The notes under the pieces were generated by a model. It had not been told where the DNA came from. It made no database searches and saw only the letters and a list, made by a program, of their open reading frames with translations. A program made the translations under genes and the position numbers. Below are positions 7,212-12,372 of a DNA stretch of 12,372 bases, piece by piece; positions within the stretch are counted from its first letter, which is position 1, and each line of letters opens with the position of its first letter. Origin of the DNA: CAZBQG01 sp964493945 (GTDB lineage Bacteria > Pseudomonadota > Alphaproteobacteria > Rhodospirillales > UBA2165); the NCBI GenBank assembly GCA_964493945.1, contig CAZBQG010000129.1, positions 1 to 12,372 of the forward strand, in the 5' to 3' direction.

Positions 7212-8147
7212 CTACCCTTCGGGCGCGTATTTACCGGTGAGTTGGGGGGCGAGGGTGGGCGCCAGGCCTTTGTTTTGGCGCTGCTTGCGGGTTTCCTTCG
7301 ACCAGGTGCGTTTGAGGTCGTCGCGCACATTGAAGCCGAGCCTGCCCAGCCCGTCCACCTCCAGCTCCACCCGGTCGCCATCGTGGAAGGCGCCGAGCCC
7401 CCCGTGGTTTGTGCCGGTGGCCAGGACATCGCCCGGCTCCAGGGTATGGAGTGAGCTCACCCATTCGATGCAGCGGGGGATTTTGTGGGCCATGTCATCG
7501 GTGTTGAAGTCCTGGCGCACCTCACCATTGACCGACAGGCGGACCTGCAGCTTCTGGGGGTCGGCAATCTCATCGGCAGTGACGATGTAGGGGCCCAAGG
7601 GTGCGAAAGTTTCCCGTGATTTCATCTGATAAAAGACATTGCCGGGCGGCGGCAGTCCGCGCGCCGAGCCGTCGACGAAATTGGTGTAGCCGAAGACGTA
7701 ATCCATGGCTTCCGCCGCTGGCACATTGCGTGCCCGCTTGCCGATGACCAGCGCCAATTCGGCCTCGCCCTCGAAGACGGAGGCGGGCACGTCGGGCAGC
7801 ACCATGGTATCTTCCGGACCGATGACCGCCGCCGATGATTTGTGAAATCCGTTGATGGGGGCGGGTGCATCACGGGTGCCGTCCTCCATGTAATTGACCG
7901 CCATGCAATCGATGTTGCCGGGCTTGGGCAGGGGTGGGCGGATGCGCACACCCGATAGAGGCACGCCGCCGCCCTTGGCCAGCGCTTCCTCCAGCCGGCT
8001 CCGGTAATCGGCAAAATTTTCGATCAAGCCGTTGATCAGATCATGGGGCCCCAACTGCGGAATGTCGGCGATCAGTCCGCTCACATCCACGACCTCTTCA
8101 CCATCCAAAAGTCCAAGCCTGAAATCATCGAAAAATAGCAGTTTCAT
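7212..8147 (-). CDS. Fumarylacetoacetate hydrolase (FAH) family protein
   Basis: This 311-aa protein of the FAH superfamily uses a Mg/Mn ion to hydrolyse C-C bonds or decarboxylate or isomerise oxo-acids in catabolic pathways, often of aromatics. The metal-binding acids are visible: E128 and E130 in FEGEAELALVIGK and D159 in GYTNFVDGSARG. FHKSSAAVIGP (101-111) and HTLEPGDVLATGT (234-246) are also family hallmarks. After GTGT-type sequence the usual GTPxGxG is GTNHGGLG here, with Asn-His in place of Pro plus one residue. The frame runs 56 codons further upstream, but the ATG at 8147 (opening MKLLFFDD) has GGAG seven bases before it and matches the family start, so it is chosen. The basic C-terminal extension (about 278-311) is longer than usual. 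The gene leads a probable operon with the DMT permease. The substrate is unknown. Confidence 0.9.
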   Translation of the reverse strand: MKLLFFDDFRLGLLDGEEVVDVSGLIADIPQLGPHDLINGLIENFADYRSRLEEALAKGGGVPLSGVRIRPPLPKPGNIDCMAVNYMEDGTRDAPAPINGFHKSSAAVIGPEDTMVLPDVPASVFEGEAELALVIGKRARNVPAAEAMDYVFGYTNFVDGSARGLPPPGNVFYQMKSRETFAPLGPYIVTADEIADPQKLQVRLSVNGEVRQDFNTDDMAHKIPRCIEWVSSLHTLEPGDVLATGTNHGGLGAFHDGDRVELEVDGLGRLGFNVRDDLKRTWSKETRKQRQNKGLAPTLAPQLTGKYAPEG

Positions 8148-8218
8148 GTTTGTGCTCCGTAATGGGCCCAGACCGGGGGCCGGGAAAGTTGTACCAAGGA
8201 TAGCAGATCGAAATTCAG

Positions 8219-8316
8219 AATGTCGATATGGGCTGTCGCCGGAGGATTGAAGCCGGAGGCAAAACAGACGTTTTCCACCGGCTTTAAACCGACGCGAACA
8301 TCCATTTGCGGACATT
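8219..8316. repeat. Imperfect ~98-bp inverted repeat (foldback) upstream of the FAH gene
   Basis: Reading inward, the arms 8219-8265 and 8270-8316 match each other as reverse complements at about 36 positions by eye, with a few single-base gaps and a four-base loop AGAC at 8266-8269. The ends are AATGTC/GACATT, and the central part around 8247-8287 is the strongest, about 16 pairs including GCCGG/CCGGC and AAAAC/GTTTT. It lies in what would be the untranslated leader or promoter of the minus-strand FAH gene. No T-run follows, so it does not look like a simple terminator. The outer ATGTCCGC-type ends remind me of small dispersed palindromic repeats common in environmental proteobacteria. That resemblance is from memory and not verified. 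Confidence 0.6.
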
Positions 8317-8350
8317 GGTCTTTATGCATCTAATCATTTCAGGTGCTCGT

Positions 8351-8379
8351 TTGACGATAATGTATTTGCATATTAGACT
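8351..8379 (+). promoter_or_regulatory. Candidate sigma-70 promoter in AT-rich DNA
   Basis: TTGACG at 8351-8356 matches five of six -35 consensus bases. TAGACT at 8374-8379, 17 bases later, matches four of six -10 bases. The surroundings are AT-rich: bases 8341-8400 are 17 of 60 G or C. Transcription would begin near 8386 and run toward the ORF at 8419 and the small genes behind it. This is a sequence match only. Confidence 0.4.
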
Positions 8380-8418
8380 TATTTAAAATTTATGTATCCA
8401 ATGCTGTAGGGGGGAACG

Positions 8419-8577
8419 ATGGGATCGCCTGATGTCCAGGGATCGCTTTGGAGTACTGCCGCTGAAGTATGGGAGGAAGTGTTCGAGCCAAACCGGACAC
8501 CTCTTTCACGAACTGTGAGTAATTTTTCACAAAATAACACTTGTATATCACAAAAATATCAACTACATATATCATGA
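8419..8577 (+). CDS. Putative 52-aa small protein or remnant
   Basis: A 52-codon frame starts with ATG at 8419 directly behind an exceptionally strong AGGGGGGAA (8408-8416) and ends with TGA at 8575-8577. A plausible promoter lies about 35 bases upstream of the leader. The first 30 or so codons (opening GSPDVQGSLWSTAAEVWEEV) lie in DNA of ordinary GC content (about 55%) and look coding. The last 20 lie in very AT-rich DNA (about 23% GC) and give a low-complexity Ser/Asn/Gln-rich tail. That break suggests a truncated or chimeric gene whose original 3' part was lost. I do not recognise the protein. It could be a small protein, a leader peptide or the N-terminal remnant of a longer gene. Confidence 0.35.
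   Translation: MGSPDVQGSLWSTAAEVWEEVFEPNRTPLSRTVSNFSQNNTCISQKYQLHIS
8527..8558 (+). repeat. Two TCACAAAA direct repeats 21 bases apart
   Basis: TCACAAAATA at 8527-8536 and TCACAAAAATA at 8548-8558 are near-identical and start 21 bases apart, two helical turns. This is the spacing expected for two protein molecules binding the same DNA face. They lie 45-75 bases ahead of the ORF at 8603. The stretch is so AT-rich that chance repeats are likely, so an operator role is only a possibility. Confidence 0.25.
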
Positions 8578-8602
8578 TCGATAACATGAAAAAGACAAAA
8601 AA

Positions 8603-8824
8603 ATGAGTATTTATATCTACTATTCAGAACTAACGCGTGAACGACACCAATTTACGCTAAAGTCGCGGAAGTGGCAAAAATTAGCCATTTTTATTGCTGT
8701 TTGGCTCGAAAAAGTGATGAAGGTTTGGCATGCCCGATTAAAGCCGGATGCGTCGAACCGATGGGAATTAGATCTGACGCACCCCGATCTTAATAATCCG
8801 TCGGCCGCCAAAGCGGAAAATTGA
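8603..8824 (+). CDS. Hypothetical 73-aa protein
   Basis: The frame opens at ATG 8603, the only start after an in-frame stop at 8582, and ends with TGA at 8822-8824. The product is basic in its first half, with one modestly hydrophobic segment (LAIFIAVWLEKVM, about residues 27-39), and ends in a hydrophilic, Pro/Asn-rich part (DLTHPDLNNPSAAKAEN). There is no real ribosome binding site, only an A-run with AAAGA, so translation would be weak or start elsewhere, for instance at the ATG at 8717. It is followed after 40 bases by the better supported gene at 8865. I do not recognise it. Base composition is well below that of the flanking genes, which fits acquired DNA. It may be a real small gene or a chance frame. 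Confidence 0.35.
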   Translation: MSIYIYYSELTRERHQFTLKSRKWQKLAIFIAVWLEKVMKVWHARLKPDASNRWELDLTHPDLNNPSAAKAEN

Positions 8825-8864
8825 TGAAAATTGGAATAACGATGATTCGAGAAAGGAAGAATGC

Positions 8865-9293
8865 ATGGCGTTCTTAGAAAAATATAAAGCGGTTGAGGTT
8901 GAACGTGCCCCTGGACAGGATGCTCTTGGGCGGGCCAAGCTCAAGATGATTGCTGCCATCAATCAACAAATAGAAAATATAAAAAGCCCTGGACAACTCA
9001 ACGGGCGTGGCAAACCGATCCGAGACTGGTCGTTCCGTGACGACGCGGGGAACCTATATACCCATATCAGATTCGGCACACGGCCGATTGAATTTTCGAC
9101 CGGCAAGGCCTTCCCTATTGCCTCACCAGAAGACTTAATCCCGTTTTATAAAGAAGTCATCCAAGCCATCGAGTCCGGTGAACTTGACGACATCGTCGAT
9201 AGAGCCAGGACGATAGGCGCCCGCGGACACGGCCGCCGGCATGGTGGCCACCGGGGCGGCCACAAAGGACGGGGCGGCAGGTCCAGGGAATAG
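8865..9293 (+). CDS. Hypothetical protein with Gly/Arg/His-rich C-terminal tail
   Basis: This 142-aa protein starts at ATG 8865 with AAAGGAAG (8852-8859) well placed in front; an out-of-frame ATG lies at 8861. Residues 1-115 look like a folded, charged domain: an N-terminal helix with many Lys, Glu and Ala (about 15-40), then WSFRDDAGNLYTHIRFGTRP (55-74) suggesting beta structure, then an acidic helix (89-115). Residues 116-142 are almost only Gly, Arg, His and Lys, with GHGRRHGGHRGGHKGRGG as core. Such tails bind nucleic acids or, through the His residues, transition metals. I recognise no family. It is 77 bases upstream of and on the same strand as the siderophore-interacting reductase, so a metal-related job is conceivable but unproven. 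Lower GC than its neighbours hints at separate origin. Good codon structure and ribosome binding site make it likely real. Confidence 0.7.
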   Translation: MAFLEKYKAVEVERAPGQDALGRAKLKMIAAINQQIENIKSPGQLNGRGKPIRDWSFRDDAGNLYTHIRFGTRPIEFSTGKAFPIASPEDLIPFYKEVIQAIESGELDDIVDRARTIGARGHGRRHGGHRGGHKGRGGRSRE

Positions 9294-9370
9294 TTGTGCT
9301 GTTGAAAAGATTAAAAAAATTTATGCGGCTTCCGGCAACATGATCAAAAATACCCAATGGAGAAACGTCT

Positions 9371-10174
9371 ATGGCTGAAACGATGCCGTCAAACAGCGAA
9401 AGGCCTGAGCGCAAACGCCGGCCAGCGCACCCGGTCAATATCGACCGGGTTGAGCGGGTGACACCGAGGCTTACCCGTGTCACCTTCAAAGACGATCGGC
9501 TCGCCGATTTCAGTCCGCTAAAGCCCGGCGCCCATATCAAGCTGTTGTTCGTGCCCCAGGGCGTTCATTGGAATCCCGACGATCCCAACGGGCAGACCCA
9601 ACGGCCGCCGGCGCGCACCTACACACCGCGCTTTTTTGATCCCGAAGCGCGAGAGCTTGGTGTGAAGTTCGTACACCACGGTACGGGTCTGGCATCCGAT
9701 TGGGCGAGTTCGGCTAAACCCGGTGATCCGATGTTCGTCATCGGGCCGGGCGGCGGATACGACGTTGCAGCAGATGCACGCAAAATCGTTTTAGTCGCCG
9801 ACGAGACCGCCATGCCGGCGGCCGGCACGATCCTTGAGGCGCTGCCGGCGGGCTGTGCCGCGGAGGTGCTTTGCGAAGTGACTGACGGAGACGACGAACG
9901 GGTTTTGAGTCCCACGGTGCCATCGGCGCCGGTTTGGTTGCACTGGGCGGGGGATGACGCCCAGCAAGGCACCTTGTTGGAAGGCGCGGTCCGCGGCATC
10001 GCCAGAGCCAACGCAACGAGCCATTGGTGGATCGCCTGCGAAGCAGCCACCATGCGGCGCATTCGCAACCACCTGCTGCAAGACGTTGGCGTTGATGCGG
10101 CGCTGCTTCACACGCGCGGATATTGGAGGCTAGGTGAAAGCAATTATCCGGATCATGACTACGGCAAGGATTGA
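9371..10174 (+). CDS. Siderophore-interacting protein (ViuB/YqjH-like FAD ferric reductase)
   Basis: This 267-aa protein has the FAD_binding_9 plus SIP domain order (PF08021, PF04954). Members are cytoplasmic flavoproteins that reduce ferric iron in siderophores so the metal is released. Visible marks are RTYTPR (82-87), the flavin-binding loop; VHHGTGLASDWA (101-112); GPGGGY (125-130) and ADETAMPA (143-150), where the nucleotide-binding half starts; WWIACEAATMRRIR (219-232); and RGYWRLGESNYPDHDYG (249-265) at the end. Length is normal. The ATG at 9371 has GGAG eight bases upstream. No TonB receptor, ABC importer or siderophore synthesis gene is in the window, so its iron source lies elsewhere. 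It may be co-transcribed with the His-rich protein ahead of it. No Fur box was identified. Confidence 0.9.
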   Translation: MAETMPSNSERPERKRRPAHPVNIDRVERVTPRLTRVTFKDDRLADFSPLKPGAHIKLLFVPQGVHWNPDDPNGQTQRPPARTYTPRFFDPEARELGVKFVHHGTGLASDWASSAKPGDPMFVIGPGGGYDVAADARKIVLVADETAMPAAGTILEALPAGCAAEVLCEVTDGDDERVLSPTVPSAPVWLHWAGDDAQQGTLLEGAVRGIARANATSHWWIACEAATMRRIRNHLLQDVGVDAALLHTRGYWRLGESNYPDHDYGKD

Positions 10175-10384
10175 ATTGGAAATCTCCTCCCTCAATTCCG
10201 GGGACAATATCTATCTCCAGGCTCGCGTTCCTGGGACCACGCGGCAGATTAAGAGCCCACCAACGGCCTATACCGCCAAATAATATCCAAAAGCTCCAAC
10301 CTCACCCCCAAACCCCATAAAAGACCGTGCGGGAAGGGCGGCTAATCCTGTAAACTAGGTCAGATGCTTTAGGGGAGTCCGGGA
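10175..10384. other. Intergenic region, no gene seen
   Basis: These 210 bases separate the siderophore-interacting gene from the RAM-domain gene. A 6-bp inverted repeat GAATTG/CAATTC with a 14-base loop occurs near 10173-10198 but lacks a T-run, so it is a poor terminator candidate. GGGGAG at 10373-10378 is the ribosome binding site of the next gene. The promoter of the following operon should lie here, though no clear -35/-10 pair is visible. Confidence 0.4.
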
Positions 10385-10627
10385 ATGCAGACCATCTTCA
10401 TCCAGGTTAAATGCGAAATGGGCCAATCATATCATGTGGCCGAAGCGGCCATCGAGGGGGTGGAACAGGTCTCGGAGATCCATTCCACATCGGGCCAGTT
10501 CGATCTGATGATCAAATGCTATCTGGACGATGATCATGACATCGGCCATTTCGTCAATGAGCAAATCCAGACCCTGACCGGCGTCAAGGACACCTTCACC
10601 CTGATCGCCTTCAAGGCCTTCAGTTGA
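10385..10627 (+). CDS. Stand-alone Lrp/AsnC ligand-binding (RAM) domain protein
   Basis: This 80-aa protein consists of just the C-terminal effector and oligomerisation domain of Lrp/AsnC regulators (PF01037), with no DNA-binding helix-turn-helix. The beta-alpha-beta-beta-alpha-beta pattern is visible: FIQVKCEMG, a helix AEAAIEG, then VEQVSEIHSTSGQFDLMIKC with the conserved Gly and Asp of the turn, a second helix with HFVNEQIQ, and the closing TGVKDTFTLIAF. Such stand-alone proteins usually form dimers or decamers, may bind amino acids, and can modulate full-length Lrp proteins or enzymes. The start has GGGGAG seven bases upstream. It heads a tight plus-strand group: the amidohydrolase follows after about 24 bases and a glycosyltransferase after that. 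Regulation of, or by, the amidohydrolase substrate is a reasonable inference. Confidence 0.88.
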   Translation: MQTIFIQVKCEMGQSYHVAEAAIEGVEQVSEIHSTSGQFDLMIKCYLDDDHDIGHFVNEQIQTLTGVKDTFTLIAFKAFS

Positions 10628-10651
10628 TATTCACGCCGAGGGAGGCGCATG

Positions 10652-11647
10652 ATGAAAATCGATATCTACACCCATATTTTTCCTGAGAAATTTTTCGAGA
10701 AATGGATGGAAGCGGCCCCCGGCCTGGCCGATATCGGCAAGCGCATGAAAAGCGTGCGCGCCGTGTCGGACCTGGATTTCCGCTTCAAGAAGATGGATGA
10801 GGTGGAGGATTACGCCCAGATCATTTCCCTGCCCAACCCGCCCCTGGAGGCCATCACCACGCCAGAAAATGGGACCGAGCTGGCGCACATCGCCAACGAA
10901 ACCATGGCCGAACTGGTGGATAAATATCCGGACCGCTTCCCGGGCTTTGTCGCCGCCCTGGCCATGCATAATTTCGACGGCGCCATGAAGGAAATGCGCC
11001 ACGCCATCGCGGATCTGGGGGCCAAGGGGGCGCAAACCTTCACTCAGGTCAAGGGCCGGCCTTTGGATGATCCCCATTTCGATCCGTTTTTTAAGGCCAT
11101 GCACGGCTATGATCTGCCCATCTGGCTGCATCCGGCGCGCCCGGCCGAAGTCAAGGATTTCGGCCAGGAAGAAAAATCCCGCTATGAAATGTGGTGGGCG
11201 CTGGGCTGGCCTTACGATACCTCGGTTACCATGACCCGCCTGGCCATCACCGGGCTCTATGACCGCTATCCGGGGCTTAAGATCATCACCCACCATTGCG
11301 GCGGCATGATCCCATTCTTTGAAGGAAGGCTGGATGTGGGCATGGAAAGCCTGGGCCAGCGCACCTCGGACGAGGATTATTCTGAAGTTCTGTCCTCGCT
11401 GAAGCGCCCCCACGGCGAATATTACAAGATGTTCTATGCCGATACGGCCATGTTCGGCGCGACAATCGGCACCAAATGCGGCATCGAATATTTCGGCGCC
11501 GACAATGTGGTGTTTGCGTCTGATTGCCCCTTCGCCTCCATCCCCGAGGCGGTGGGCATGATGGATCATCTGGGGCTCAATGATGTGGATAAGGAAAAGA
11601 TATTCAAAGGTAATGCGGAGCGCCTAATGAATACGAGCTTCGGATAA
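10652..11647 (+). CDS. Amidohydrolase-family protein (ACMSD / decarboxylase superfamily)
   Basis: This protein of about 331 residues is a TIM-barrel amidohydrolase of the PF04909 type, the group with aminocarboxymuconate-semialdehyde decarboxylase, 5-carboxyvanillate decarboxylase and related hydratases. Motifs in order are IDIYTHIFP (3-11), LPIWLHPARP (155-164, H160), IITHHCGG (211-218, H214/H215) and FASDCPF (288-294, D291). The first strand normally reads D-x-H-x-H with two metal-binding His; here the first is Tyr (Y6) and only H8 remains, so metal binding may differ. GGAGG at 10641-10645 is six bases from the ATG at 10652 and only three from another ATG at 10649, so the second is preferred; the first would add one Met. 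It lies between the RAM-domain gene and the glycosyltransferase in one probable operon. It is only distantly like the decarboxylase at 373-1347. The substrate is unknown. Confidence 0.87.
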   Translation: MKIDIYTHIFPEKFFEKWMEAAPGLADIGKRMKSVRAVSDLDFRFKKMDEVEDYAQIISLPNPPLEAITTPENGTELAHIANETMAELVDKYPDRFPGFVAALAMHNFDGAMKEMRHAIADLGAKGAQTFTQVKGRPLDDPHFDPFFKAMHGYDLPIWLHPARPAEVKDFGQEEKSRYEMWWALGWPYDTSVTMTRLAITGLYDRYPGLKIITHHCGGMIPFFEGRLDVGMESLGQRTSDEDYSEVLSSLKRPHGEYYKMFYADTAMFGATIGTKCGIEYFGADNVVFASDCPFASIPEAVGMMDHLGLNDVDKEKIFKGNAERLMNTSFG

Positions 11648-11654
11648 GACATCC

Positions 11655-12372
11655 ATGCCGGCAATTCTTTATGACGGGCCCTCGCCCGCCCGGGAAGGTT
11701 CCGTCGGCATTGATGTGGCGATGGAGAATTTCCTGGCTGCCTTCGTCCGCCATGGGGGCGAGGAGCGCATCTATTGCGTGACCCCCGCCGGGCACGCCTT
11801 CAGCGCCTTCCGTGACCGGGTCGAGGCCGCCGGCGGGGATGGTGCGCGCTGCGTACAGTTGGATGCCACCGACGCCGCCGGGCTGGAGCGGGCGGGCCTT
11901 TTGTTCCGCTATGATCCGTCCATCATCCGGGCCAGTTGGATCCGGCGGGAGCACGGCCAGCGGCGCTACAGCCTTTGCGGTCTGACCCATACCAGCTCCA
12001 CCGAGGCGGTAATGGATCTGGCCGGGCAGTTCCTGACCGCGCCGGCCCAGAAATGGGACGGGCTGATTTGTCCCTCCAATGCCATCAAATCGGCTATCCT
12101 TTCGGTCATCGAGGGATGGCGGGCCTATCTGGAAGAACGGCTGGGGGTCAGCCAGGATTGCCCCATGAATTTCCCGGTCATTCCGCTCGGCGTAGATGGG
12201 GATCATTTTGCCAAGATCAGCGGCGAAGCCAACCGCCAGGTGCAGCGAAGTCTTCTTGGCCTGGAGGAAGACGCCGTCGCCATCTTGTTCGTGGGCCGGC
12301 TCAGCCATTACACCAAGACCAATCCGGTGCAGCTTTTGCTGGCCATGGAGGAAGCCGCCGGGCGCGCAGGCA
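11655..12372 (+). CDS. Glycosyltransferase family 4-like protein, N-terminal part (3' end outside window)
   Basis: From ATG 11655, seven bases after the amidohydrolase stop, the frame stays open for 239 codons to the window edge. The layout fits a GT-B glycosyltransferase that moves a sugar from a nucleotide-sugar donor at the cytoplasmic side. The N-terminal half (1-150) has THTSSTEAVM (111-120) and a WDGLICPSNAIKSAI strand-helix (134-148), as in family 4 acceptor domains. IPLGVDGDHF (176-185) then leads into the donor domain opening AILFVGRLSHYTKTNP (209-224), matching the V-G-R-L-x-x-x-K signature. The ribosome binding site is weak (GGATAAG), which suits coupling to the preceding gene. The link between a sugar transferase and an amidohydrolase is unexplained; it may begin a cell-surface or glycan locus to the right. 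The catalytic E-x7-E region is beyond the edge. Confidence 0.82.
   Translation, partial: MPAILYDGPSPAREGSVGIDVAMENFLAAFVRHGGEERIYCVTPAGHAFSAFRDRVEAAGGDGARCVQLDATDAAGLERAGLLFRYDPSIIRASWIRREHGQRRYSLCGLTHTSSTEAVMDLAGQFLTAPAQKWDGLICPSNAIKSAILSVIEGWRAYLEERLGVSQDCPMNFPVIPLGVDGDHFAKISGEANRQVQRSLLGLEEDAVAILFVGRLSHYTKTNPVQLLLAMEEAAGRAG

Noticed and set aside
8148..8315. N-terminal extension of the FAH-family gene to 8315
   Set aside because: The extra 56 residues run through the foldback repeat and have no FAH character; the ATG at 8147 has a good ribosome binding site and the family's normal opening.
8390..8587. Minus-strand 65-codon frame in the AT-rich islet
   Set aside because: There is no ribosome binding site and its first half is AT-driven low complexity; the plus-strand ORF at 8419 has much better translation signals.
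8331..8860. CRISPR array or tRNA in the AT-rich stretch
   Set aside because: There are only two short direct repeats, no regular repeat-spacer series, and no cloverleaf-like set of arms was found.
10172..10198. Inverted repeat GAATTG/CAATTC as a terminator of the siderophore-interacting gene
   Set aside because: The stem is only six AT-rich pairs with a 14-base loop and no T-run follows.
11655..12308. Long minus-strand open frame opposite the glycosyltransferase
   Set aside because: The plus frame shows clear glycosyltransferase motifs and continues the operon; the minus frame has antisense-type composition and no recognisable motif.

Overview
The window is GC-rich, densely packed bacterial DNA with strong GGAGG-type ribosome binding sites and short gene gaps. 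Gene content and codon use suggest a metabolically versatile proteobacterium, most likely an alphaproteobacterium of the Rhodospirillales type. That placement is inference from style only: there is no rRNA or other marker gene here.

Left part (1-2842): two paralogous signalling-like proteins, the first cut by the window edge, lie on the plus strand on either side of a minus-strand metal-dependent decarboxylase of the gamma-resorcylate / 2,3-dihydroxybenzoate decarboxylase type. Both paralogs have receiver-like domains without the phospho-accepting aspartate. The complete one also has an HPt-like domain with leucine where the phospho-histidine should be. Its reading frame has no stop near the end of homology and runs about 198 codons antisense into the neighbouring transporter gene.

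Middle part (2246-8147): a small-molecule uptake and catabolism region. Two MFS transporters form a tight minus-strand pair, divergent from a MmgE/PrpD-family dehydratase or decarboxylase. That gene converges on a minus-strand pair made of a fumarylacetoacetate hydrolase (FAH) family enzyme and an EamA/DMT permease. Together they look like a module for importing and processing organic acids or aromatic breakdown products. The substrate cannot be read from the sequence.

Accessory stretch (8148-9293): a gene-poor, partly very AT-rich segment. It holds an imperfect ~98-bp foldback, a candidate promoter, a 52-codon ORF with a strong ribosome binding site, a 73-codon ORF, and a 142-aa unknown protein with a Gly/Arg/His-rich tail. 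It is followed by a siderophore-interacting (ViuB-like) FAD reductase at 9371-10174.

Right part (10385-12372): a compact plus-strand set with a stand-alone Lrp/AsnC ligand-binding (RAM) domain, a second amidohydrolase of the ACMSD/decarboxylase superfamily with tyrosine at the first metal-ligand position, and a family 4-like glycosyltransferase that runs off the window end. No tRNA, rRNA, CRISPR array or intact insertion sequence was seen.
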